A stretch of DNA of 11,545 nt from Actinomycetes bacterium (GTDB taxonomy: Bacteria; Actinomycetota; Actinomycetes; Mycobacteriales; Micromonosporaceae): contig JAEZGP010000028.1 of the NCBI GenBank assembly GCA_023437285.1, positions 1 to 11,545 of the forward strand, read 5' to 3'. Shown in pieces: positions 5,491-11,545 of this stretch. The number at the start of each line of letters is the position of its first letter. The stretch's first letter is position 1. Made by a program: the position numbers and the translations under genes. Under the pieces are notes generated by a model. It was given only the letters and a program-made list of their open reading frames with translations, was not told the DNA's origin and did not search any database.

Positions 5491-6765
5491 ATGATGATGC
5501 ACACCAGTGGCCGTGTTGTACGGCTTGTTGTCACGGCGGCCCTGGTGCTGCCGTTCATCGTGGGCTCGAGCCCGGCGGCGGCGCTGCCGGACGCGGCGCA
5601 GCCGCGGACCGGGTCGGACAGCGGGAGTGGCATTGGCAGTGGTCGCGTGCCGCCCGCCCCGTTCCGAGCCACCTCGATCCCGCAGAGATACACCGTCATG
5701 TACGACGACGCGCTCGTGTCGCGTGGCCAGGTGCCGGGCCTGACCCGCGTGTTGTCCGCGCGGTACAACGTTGTTTCAGAGGGCACCTATCTGAACGCGA
5801 TGCGCGGCTTCCAGTTCGAAGGGACCGCGCAGGAGGCGGCCGACCTCTCCGAGGACTATCGGGTGGCGATCGTCTCGCCGGACCAGTTGGTGTACGCCCT
5901 CGGATGGCAGTCGGCGCCTCTGCAGCAGACGAACCCGCCGTCGTGGGGTCTGGATCGGATCGACCAGGCCTCGCTGCCGCTCAACAAGCGTTACGTCTTC
6001 CCGGACGAGGGCGAGGGCGTGACCGCGTACGTCATCGACAGCGGTATCAGGGCGAGCCACCGCGAGTTCGGCGGGCGTGCGGTCGCCGGCAGGGATTTCA
6101 CGGGTGACCGGGTCAACCGGGACTGTGCCGGGCATGGCACGCACGTGGCGGGCACGATCGGTGGCGCCACCGTGGGGGTGGCGAAGCGCGTGCGCCTGGT
6201 CGCCCTTCGCGTGCTCAACTGCAACGGGGTGGGTGCGATCTCGGGCATCCTGTCGGCGCTCGACTGGGTGGCGAAGAACGCCCGCCCGCCAGCCGTGGTG
6301 AACATGAGTCTGGGTCATATCGGGACGGATCCGGCGCTGGTGGCGTCGATCGAGAACCTCACCAAGCGCAACATCAACGTCGTGGTGGCGGCCGGTAACA
6401 ATTCCGGCGACGCGTGCGGCGTCTCGCCGGCCGAGTCGCTGGATGCCCTGACGGTGAGCGCGACCACACAGCAGGACAGCCGGGACATCCAGTACGCCAA
6501 CTTCGGGCCGTGCGTGAACATTTTCGCCCCTGGTACGCGTATCTACTCCGCGTGGCCCGACTCCAACACCTCATACCGGACGATGTCCGGCACCTCAATG
6601 GCGACACCGCACGTTGCCGGGGCGATAGCGCTCCTGCTCGCGGAGCAGCCGCGCCTGACGCCGCAGCAGGTGGCGGGTTGCATGCGTCAGAAAGCCACGC
6701 TGAACAAGGTGGCCAACGCCCGCAACTCGCCCAACCAATTGCTCCGCGTGATCAGCAAGTGCTGA
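5491..6765 (+). CDS. secreted S8 subtilisin-like serine protease (proteinase K-like) with I9 propeptide
   Basis: A 424-residue preproprotein. Residues 1-31 form a secretory signal: Arg8 and Arg11, a hydrophobic core at 12-27, and likely cleavage after the AAA at 29-31. A Gly/Ser/Pro-rich linker (32-60) leads to an inhibitor I9-type propeptide, about 64-137 (from QRYTVMYDD). The catalytic domain starts near SWGLDRIDQ (151). The triad is Asp183 (YVIDSG), His215 (GHGTHVAGT) and Ser369 (SGTSMATPHVAG), with oxyanion Asn303 (AAGNNS). Overall it resembles the proteinase K/aqualysin group, with no added C-terminal domain. It should be exported, self-process and degrade extracellular protein. Three ATGs run from 5491. 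The one at 5494 is best spaced, seven bases after GAAGGG, so the start may be one codon later. A decayed paralogue lies upstream at 4414-4603. Confidence 0.95.
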   Translation: MMMHTSGRVVRLVVTAALVLPFIVGSSPAAALPDAAQPRTGSDSGSGIGSGRVPPAPFRATSIPQRYTVMYDDALVSRGQVPGLTRVLSARYNVVSEGTYLNAMRGFQFEGTAQEAADLSEDYRVAIVSPDQLVYALGWQSAPLQQTNPPSWGLDRIDQASLPLNKRYVFPDEGEGVTAYVIDSGIRASHREFGGRAVAGRDFTGDRVNRDCAGHGTHVAGTIGGATVGVAKRVRLVALRVLNCNGVGAISGILSALDWVAKNARPPAVVNMSLGHIGTDPALVASIENLTKRNINVVVAAGNNSGDACGVSPAESLDALTVSATTQQDSRDIQYANFGPCVNIFAPGTRIYSAWPDSNTSYRTMSGTSMATPHVAGAIALLLAEQPRLTPQQVAGCMRQKATLNKVANARNSPNQLLRVISKC

Positions 6766-6769
6766 TCAC

Positions 6770-6802
6770 GCCCGGTCCGGGCGGCCTGGGGCTGCCCGGG
6801 CC
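6770..6802 (+). terminator. GC-rich hairpins after the protease gene
   Basis: Just after the stop, GCCCG-GTC-CGGGC (6770-6782) can fold. Next to it, GGCCTGGG (6783-6790) pairs with CCCGGGCC (6795-6802) around a GCTG loop, with one G-T pair. No T run follows, which is common for terminator-like hairpins in high-GC actinobacteria. They separate the protease from the alr operon 90 bases on. Confidence 0.45.
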
Positions 6803-6879
6803 GGGGCGACAGCCGCGCGGGTGTCCGGATAGCCGGGGACCGGCGGAGCCGGTACATGCTCCGACCATTACCCGCCGGT

Positions 6880-6885
6880 TACTCT
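6880..6885 (+). promoter_or_regulatory. -10 element giving a probable leaderless alr transcript
   Basis: TACTCT matches the TANNNT -10 pattern and ends six bases before the alr ATG at 6892, so transcription would begin at or beside the A of the ATG. No purine-rich ribosome binding site precedes the ATG. Both points fit a leaderless message, which is frequent in actinobacteria. A -35 match is not obvious. Confidence 0.45.
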
Positions 6886-6891
6886 TGCGCC

Positions 6892-8022
6892 ATGTGGCAG
6901 GCGGAAGTACGCGTTGATCTTGACGCGATCCGGCACAACGTAGCCCTCCTCGGAGCCGGTACGGGCGCCGACGTGATGGCCGTGGTGAAGGGCGACGGGT
7001 ACGGCCACGGCGCCGTGCCGGCCGCGCTCGCCGCGCTCGACGGCGGCGCGACGTGGCTGGGCGTCTGCACCCTCGACGAGGCGCTGGAGCTGCGCGCGGC
7101 GGGCATCACCGTGCCCGTCCTGTCCTGGCTGCTCGCGCCGGGGCTGCCCCTCACCAGGGCCATCGCCGCCGACGTCGACCTCTCCGCCGCCACGACCGGC
7201 CTGCTCGACGAGATCGTCCGGGCCACGGCCGAAGCGGGCCGCGCGGCGCGCGTACACCTCAAGATTGACACCGGGTTGGCGCGGGGCGGGGCGAGCGCCG
7301 AGGACTGGCCCGCCCTGTGCGTCGCGGCGGCCAAGGCGGCCGCGGCCGGCGACATCGAGATCGTCGGCGTGTGGAGCCACTTCGTCTACGCCGACGTGCC
7401 CGACCACCCGACGATCGACCGGCAGCTCGCCGCGTTCCGCGCCGCCCTCGCCGTCGCCGAAAACCATGAGATCAACCCCGTGGTACGCCACATCGCGAAC
7501 TCCGCGGCCACCCTCACCCGGCCCGACGCGCACTTCGACCTGGTCCGCCCCGGCATCGCCGTCTACGGGCTGTCGCCGGTGCCCGGCCGCGCCGACAACT
7601 TCGGGCTGCGTCGCGCGATGACGGTGCGGGCCCGGGTGCTGCAGGCCAAGCGGGTCGCGGCCGGCCAGGGCGTGTCGTACGGGCACATCTACACCACATC
7701 GGCGGACACCACGCTCGCGCTCGTCCCGCTCGGGTACGCCGACGGGGTGCCCCGCGCCGCCAGCAACCTCGCCCCCGTGCGGCTGGCCGGGGCCAACCGG
7801 GCCATCGCCGGCCGCGTCTGCATGGACCAGTTCGTCATCGACTGCGGCGACGACCCTGTCGCGGCCGGCGACGTGGCCGTCCTGTTCGGCAACGGCGACG
7901 ACGGCGGTCCCACGGCCGACGACTGGGCCGAGGCCGTCGGCACCATCAACTACGAGATCGTGACGCGGATGGGCAGCGCGCGCGTTCCCCGCGTCTACGA
8001 CGGCGAGCGGACCCCCACGTGA
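6892..8022 (+). CDS. alr: alanine racemase
   Basis: A 376-residue PLP enzyme that interconverts L- and D-alanine in the cytoplasm, supplying D-Ala for peptidoglycan. The N-terminal barrel carries the cofactor lysine K33 in VVKGDGYGHG (31-40). KIDTGLARGG (124-133) and IANSAAT (201-207) follow in the usual order. The C-terminal domain has the second catalytic residue Y263 in VSYGHIYTT, then PLGYADGVPR (279-288) and GRVCMDQF (307-314). The length is normal for the family. I chose ATG 6892 because the protein then begins in the family manner (VRVDLDAIRHNVALL) and a -10 element lies just ahead. An in-frame ATG at 6856 would include that element in the coding part. It is the first gene of the operon, and its stop overlaps the next start by GTGA (8019-8022). 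Confidence 0.97.
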   Translation: MWQAEVRVDLDAIRHNVALLGAGTGADVMAVVKGDGYGHGAVPAALAALDGGATWLGVCTLDEALELRAAGITVPVLSWLLAPGLPLTRAIAADVDLSAATTGLLDEIVRATAEAGRAARVHLKIDTGLARGGASAEDWPALCVAAAKAAAAGDIEIVGVWSHFVYADVPDHPTIDRQLAAFRAALAVAENHEINPVVRHIANSAATLTRPDAHFDLVRPGIAVYGLSPVPGRADNFGLRRAMTVRARVLQAKRVAAGQGVSYGHIYTTSADTTLALVPLGYADGVPRAASNLAPVRLAGANRAIAGRVCMDQFVIDCGDDPVAAGDVAVLFGNGDDGGPTADDWAEAVGTINYEIVTRMGSARVPRVYDGERTPT

Positions 8023-9125
8023 CCACCGAGACGACCAACGGCGGGCGGCTCAACCGCCGCAAGGTCGGCGTCGTCTCGGCGGTCGTGGGTGTCGCCGCGG
8101 CCGGCGTCGCGGCCGGGGTCGCCGCCGAGCGGCTCCTGCTCGGCCGCAGCCGCCGGGTCGCCGGCACCGACCCGTACAAGGACGAGCCCTTCGGCGCCCT
8201 CGGCGCCGACCAGACGCGGACCGTCACCACGACCAACGGCCTCGACCTCCACGTGGAGATCGACGGCGACCCGGACGCGCCGCTGACCGTGGTGCTCGTG
8301 CACGGCTTCTGCCTCGACATGGGCACGTTCCACTTCCAGCGCAAGCTGCTGCGCACCATCCCGGGCGTGCGGATCGTCGCCTACGACCAGCCCGGCCACG
8401 GCCGGTCGGGCCGGCTGGCCTCCGGCGAGTACTCCATCCAGCAACTCGGCCGTGACCTGCGCACCGTCATCGACGAGACCACCCCGACCGGGCCGGTCGT
8501 CCTCGTCGGCCACTCCATGGGCGGCATGGTGATCATGGCACTGGCGGAGCAGTCGCCCGAACTGTTCGGCGTCGGCGAACGCGTCGCCGGGGTCGCGCTT
8601 GTGGCCACCTCCGCCGGCGAGATGAGTGGCGTCACCTTCGGGCTGCCGAAGGTCCTCGCCCGGTTCCGCACCCCGCTGCTCCCGTTGATCACCAACGCGG
8701 GCCGGTTGACCGCCGGCGTCTGGGACCGGGCCCGGCAGGCCAACACCGACCTCGCCTGGCTGCTCACCAGGCGGTACGGGTTCGGCTCCGCGAAGGTCAG
8801 CCCCGCCCTGGTGTCCTATGTGGAACGCATGAACGCGTCCACCCCGACCGATGTCGTCGCCCGGTACGTGCGCACGATCGACGCGCACAACAGGTTCCCC
8901 GCCCTCACCAGCTTCGAGGACTCCCCGACGCTCGTGATCGTCGGCGAGGAGGATCTGCTCACCCCCGTCGAACACGCCGAGGCGATCTGCCGCGTCCTGC
9001 CGTTGGCCCAGCTCGTGATCGTGCCCGACGCCGGGCACGTCGTCATGCTGGAACACCACGAGGCCGTCGACGCGGTCCTCGGCCCGTTCGTGCGTAACCT
9101 GATCCCGGGAGGTACGCCGTCGTGA
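8019..9125 (+). CDS. membrane-anchored alpha/beta hydrolase within the alr-tsa operon
   Basis: A 368-residue protein with an N-terminal anchor: basic residues R10-K15, then an Ala/Val/Gly-rich membrane segment at about 16-37 and more Arg at 43-46, so the position of the catalytic domain relative to the membrane cannot be decided safely. The hydrolase domain starts near residue 70: LVHGFCLDMGTF (93-104, oxyanion hole), YDQPGHGRSGR (122-132), nucleophile Ser166 in GHSMGG, acid Asp312 in GEEDLLTP and His340 in DAGHVVMLEHHE. The triad is complete, so an esterase or lipase-like activity is expected, but the substrate is unknown. Similar hydrolases lie between alr and tsaE in other actinobacteria. 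GTGA overlaps at both ends (8019-8022 and 9122-9125) tie its translation to alr and tsaE. Confidence 0.9.
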   Translation: MTTETTNGGRLNRRKVGVVSAVVGVAAAGVAAGVAAERLLLGRSRRVAGTDPYKDEPFGALGADQTRTVTTTNGLDLHVEIDGDPDAPLTVVLVHGFCLDMGTFHFQRKLLRTIPGVRIVAYDQPGHGRSGRLASGEYSIQQLGRDLRTVIDETTPTGPVVLVGHSMGGMVIMALAEQSPELFGVGERVAGVALVATSAGEMSGVTFGLPKVLARFRTPLLPLITNAGRLTAGVWDRARQANTDLAWLLTRRYGFGSAKVSPALVSYVERMNASTPTDVVARYVRTIDAHNRFPALTSFEDSPTLVIVGEEDLLTPVEHAEAICRVLPLAQLVIVPDAGHVVMLEHHEAVDAVLGPFVRNLIPGGTPS

Positions 9126-9592
9126 AGGAAGAGCTGGAAACCGTCGAGGACACCCGGGCATTCGGGCGCAAACTGGCCGGCGTGCTCCGCGCCGGTGACC
9201 TCGTCGTGTTGAGCGGGCCGCTGGGTGCCGGCAAGACCGCGCTCGCCCAGGGCATCGGCGCCGGCCTCGGCGTGCTCGGCGCCGTCACCTCGCCCACCTT
9301 CGTCATCTCCCGCATCCACAAGCCCGGCCCGGGCGGGACGCTGCCGCTGGTCCACGTCGACGCGTACCGCATCGGTGGCGTCGCCGAGATCGACGACCTG
9401 GACCTCGACGCCAGCCTCGAAGACTCCGTCACCGTCGTCGAATGGGGCGCCGACAAGGTCGAACAGCTCGCCGACGCGCACCTTGAGGTGCGCATCGACC
9501 GCCGCGACGACGACTCGCGCCTCGTGGAGCTCGTCGCCCACGGCGGCGACTGGCCCGACCGCGTCGCCAGGCTGGCCCAGCACGCCCGATAA
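9122..9592 (+). CDS. tsaE: tRNA threonylcarbamoyladenosine biosynthesis ATPase TsaE
   Basis: A 156-residue P-loop ATPase that works with TsaB and TsaD to transfer the threonylcarbamoyl group onto A37 of tRNAs reading ANN codons. The Walker A motif GPLGAGKT is at 32-39. The TSPTFVI segment (56-62) and LVHVDAYRI (76-84, with D80) follow as in the family, and VEWGADKVE (106-114) is the usual late signature. The length is ordinary. The GTG start overlaps the hydrolase stop, and its TAA is 10 bases before the tsaB start. The gene synthesising the threonylcarbamoyl-AMP precursor (tsaC/Sua5) is not in this window. Confidence 0.95.
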   Translation: MKEELETVEDTRAFGRKLAGVLRAGDLVVLSGPLGAGKTALAQGIGAGLGVLGAVTSPTFVISRIHKPGPGGTLPLVHVDAYRIGGVAEIDDLDLDASLEDSVTVVEWGADKVEQLADAHLEVRIDRRDDDSRLVELVAHGGDWPDRVARLAQHAR

Positions 9593-9602
9593 GGTGCAGG
9601 AC

Positions 9603-10280
9603 GTGCTTGTTGTCGTGGTGGACACCTCAACCCCGGCGGTGACCGCCGCGCTGGCCGAGGTCTCCAGTGATGGCGTGACCGTGCTCGCCGAGCGGGCGAC
9701 CGTCGACGGCCGGGCCCACGGCGAGATCCTCGCCCCCCAGCTGGCCGCGTGCCTGACCACCGCCGGCGTCACGATGTCGCAGGTCGGTGCCGTCGTCGCG
9801 GGCGTCGGACCCGGTCCCTTCACCGGCCTGCGGGTGGGCCTCGTCACGGCCGCGTCGATCGCGCAGTCGCTGGGCGTACCCGCCTATGGGGTCGTTTCCC
9901 TCGACGGACTCGGCGCCGCGGCACCCACGCCCGAACCCACGCTGGTCGCGACCGACGCGCGGCGCAAGGAGATCTACTGGGCGGTGTACCTCGACGGGGG
10001 GCGGCTCACCGACCCGGCCGTGGGCCGCCCCGCCGACGTCGTGGCCGGCCTGCCGGCCGAGGGCGGCCCGGTGCGCGCGCTCGGCGACGGCGCGATCAGG
10101 TACGCCGACGTGCTCGGCCTGCCCGTCGCCGACGAGCCGCGCTACCCGGTGGCGTCCGTACTGGCGACCCTCGCCGCCCCCTGGGTCCTGGCCGGTGCCC
10201 CGTCGGAGCCCCTGACCCCGCTCTACCTGCGCCGCCCCGACGCCGCCGAGCCGCACGCCCGCAAGCCGGTCCTCACGTGA
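9603..10280 (+). CDS. tsaB: tRNA threonylcarbamoyladenosine biosynthesis protein TsaB
   Basis: A 225-residue ASKHA-fold protein, a non-catalytic paralogue and partner of TsaD. Typical elements are VVVDTSTP (4-11), GRAHGEILAP (36-45), GVGPGPFTGLRVGL (67-80), VATDARRKEIYWA (115-127) and PLYLRRPDA (206-214). GTG at 9603 is favoured because AAGG lies about eight bases upstream and the protein then opens directly into the first strand. A GTG at 9594 would add three residues. The end overlaps rimI by GTGA (10277-10280). Confidence 0.95.
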   Translation: MLVVVVDTSTPAVTAALAEVSSDGVTVLAERATVDGRAHGEILAPQLAACLTTAGVTMSQVGAVVAGVGPGPFTGLRVGLVTAASIAQSLGVPAYGVVSLDGLGAAAPTPEPTLVATDARRKEIYWAVYLDGGRLTDPAVGRPADVVAGLPAEGGPVRALGDGAIRYADVLGLPVADEPRYPVASVLATLAAPWVLAGAPSEPLTPLYLRRPDAAEPHARKPVLT

Positions 10281-10711
10281 TCAGCGACTTCCGCTGGTGG
10301 CACATCGAACCGGTCCTGACGATCGAGGACGAGCTGTTCGGGGCGGAACGCTGGACGGCCCCCATGTTCTGGAACGAACTGGCGTCCGGCCACTACTACC
10401 GGGTGTTTTTGTCCGGTGACGAGGTTGTGGGCTACGCGGGCCTCGCCGCGTCCCCGCCCGACGAGGCATGGATCAACAACGTGGGGGTACGCCGCGACTT
10501 CCAGCGCCGCGGGGTCGGCCGGGCCCTCGTCGACGACCTGCACGCGCAGGCGGCCCGGGTCGGCGCCCGGCAGATCCTGCTCGAGGTCGCCGCCGACAAC
10601 GAACCCGCCCAACGCCTCTACGCCAGCTACGGCTTCGAAGTGATCGGCCGCCGCCGCGGCTACTACCAGCCCAGCAACACCGACGCCCTGGTGATGTCCC
10701 ATGACCTCTGA
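10277..10711 (+). CDS. rimI: ribosomal-protein-alanine / protein N-terminal acetyltransferase RimI
   Basis: A 144-residue GNAT enzyme. Acetyl-CoA is bound by [20 protein letters not shown] (67-86), with Q76-R77-R78-G79-V80-G81. [20 protein letters not shown] (101-120) supplies E103, N108 and Y115 in the RimI pattern, and [16 protein letters not shown] (126-141) is the familiar ending. RimI acetylates the N-terminus of ribosomal protein S18 in E. coli; actinobacterial RimI enzymes may act more broadly. Position between tsaB and tsaD is conserved in actinobacteria, and this separates it from other GNAT proteins. It starts at GTG 10277, overlapping the tsaB stop. The tsaD start lies inside its last codons (11-base overlap). 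Confidence 0.93.
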   Translation: MISDFRWWHIEPVLTIEDELFGAERWTAPMFWNELASGHYYRVFLSGDEVVGYAGLAASPPDEAWINNVGVRRDFQRRGVGRALVDDLHAQAARVGARQILLEVAADNEPAQRLYASYGFEVIGRRRGYYQPSNTDALVMSHDL

Positions 10712-11545
10712 CGAACCGCTCATCCTCGGGATCGAAACCTCCTGCGACGAGACCGGCATCGGCATCGTGCGCGGCAACGTCCTGCTCGCCGACGCCGTCG
10801 CCTCCAGCGTCGACGCGCACGCCCGCTACGGCGGGGTGGTCCCCGAGGTCGCCAGCCGCGCCCACCTCGAAGCCATGGTGCCCACCATGACCCGCGCGCT
10901 CGACACCGCCGGCGTCACCCTCGCCGACATCGACGCGATCGCCGTGACGGCCGGCCCGGGTCTCGCGGGTGCGCTGCTCGTCGGCGTCGCCGCCGCCAAG
11001 GGGTACGCCCTGGCGGCCGAAAAACCCATCTACGGCGTCAACCACCTCGCCGCGCACGTCGCCGTCGACACGCTGGCCGCCGAATCCGGCGGCCACGGGC
11101 TGCTCGCCGAACCCGCCATCGCGCTGCTCGTGTCCGGCGGCCACTCGTCGCTGCTCTACGTCGACGACGTCGCCGGGTCGTACGAGCCGCTCGGCGCCAC
11201 CATCGACGACGCCGCCGGCGAGGCGTACGACAAGGTCGCCCGCCTGCTCGACATGCCGTTCCCCGGCGGCCCACCCATCGACCGCGCCGCCCAGGGCGGC
11301 TCCGCGACCATCGCCTTCCCGCGCGGCCTCACCGCCCCGAAGGACCTTGAGGTGCACCGGTTCGACTTCTCCTTCTCGGGCCTCAAGACCGCCGTCGCCC
11401 GCTGGGTCGAGGCCCGCGAACGCGCCGGCGAGCCCGTACCCGTCGCCGACGTGGCCGCCTCGTTCCAGGAGGCCGTCTGCGACGTCCTCACCCGCAAGGC
11501 CGTCGACGCGTGCCGTACGCGGGGAGTACGCACCCTGATCATCGG
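10701..11545 (+). CDS. tsaD: tRNA N6-adenosine threonylcarbamoyltransferase TsaD (5' part, cut by the window end)
   Basis: 281 codons are present and the frame is still open at the last base; the full protein is usually about 340-350 residues. It is the catalytic subunit that puts the threonylcarbamoyl group on A37 of tRNA. The ASKHA fold is clear: [16 protein letters not shown] (8-23), [16 protein letters not shown] (42-57), the metal-binding HxxxH in NHLAAHVA (H115 and H119), LVSGGHSSL (143-151), and later [12 protein letters not shown] and [11 protein letters not shown]. The ATG at 10701 gives the family's standard opening and lies within the end of rimI. The missing C-terminal part should hold the last Asp metal ligand. 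Confidence 0.96.
   Translation, partial: MTSDEPLILGIETSCDETGIGIVRGNVLLADAVASSVDAHARYGGVVPEVASRAHLEAMVPTMTRALDTAGVTLADIDAIAVTAGPGLAGALLVGVAAAKGYALAAEKPIYGVNHLAAHVAVDTLAAESGGHGLLAEPAIALLVSGGHSSLLYVDDVAGSYEPLGATIDDAAGEAYDKVARLLDMPFPGGPPIDRAAQGGSATIAFPRGLTAPKDLEVHRFDFSFSGLKTAVARWVEARERAGEPVPVADVAASFQEAVCDVLTRKAVDACRTRGVRTLII

Overview
The window reads as the chromosome of a high-GC actinobacterium. Codon third positions are strongly G/C, GTG and TTG starts are common, genes overlap by GTGA, and the order alr, alpha/beta hydrolase, tsaE, tsaB, rimI, tsaD is an actinobacterial arrangement. A member of the Micromonosporaceae is my best guess, from the overall look of the proteins rather than from a search.

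Layout. Positions 1-63 hold the tail of an upstream gene. A complete tRNA-Ala(CGC) at 140-213 is followed by a 12-bp-arm hairpin. The next 1.2 kb (257-1496) looks like accessory DNA. It has two small minus-strand genes of toxin-antitoxin type: an XRE helix-turn-helix protein and a ribbon-helix-helix protein with a tandem 8-bp repeat in its upstream region. Between them is a 46-codon orphan reading-frame tail, and no complete toxin gene is visible. From 1497 come single metabolic or regulatory genes: a TIGR03086-type metal-binding protein (+), a GNAT acetyltransferase (-), and a two-gene unit (-) of a DGPF/YciI-like protein and an ECF42-type sigma factor with a long C-terminal extension. A large imperfect inverted repeat (4196-4273) closes this block.

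The middle (about 4380-6765) centres on a secreted proteinase-K-like S8 serine protease (5491-6765). About 1.8 kb upstream, in the same orientation, lies a decayed second copy (4414-4603) that keeps two short homologous blocks joined across a large internal deletion. Between the copies is a minus-strand alpha/beta hydrolase with the Asp-nucleophile signature of haloacetate dehalogenases and an apparently short cap region.

The last 4.7 kb is a compact plus-strand operon. alr (alanine racemase, cell wall D-alanine) may be translated from a leaderless message. It is followed by a membrane-anchored alpha/beta hydrolase, tsaE, tsaB, rimI and tsaD, the last cut off by the window end. Four junctions overlap and one has a 10-bp gap, so the genes are probably co-transcribed and translationally coupled. 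TsaE, TsaB and TsaD make the N6-threonylcarbamoyl modification of adenosine 37 in tRNAs that read ANN codons; RimI is a protein N-terminal acetyltransferase commonly encoded with them.

I did not find a clearly new multi-gene system. The parts most worth a second look are the incomplete toxin-antitoxin-like patch next to the tRNA, the protease duplication and decay with its adjacent inverted repeat, and the atypical dehalogenase-like hydrolase.
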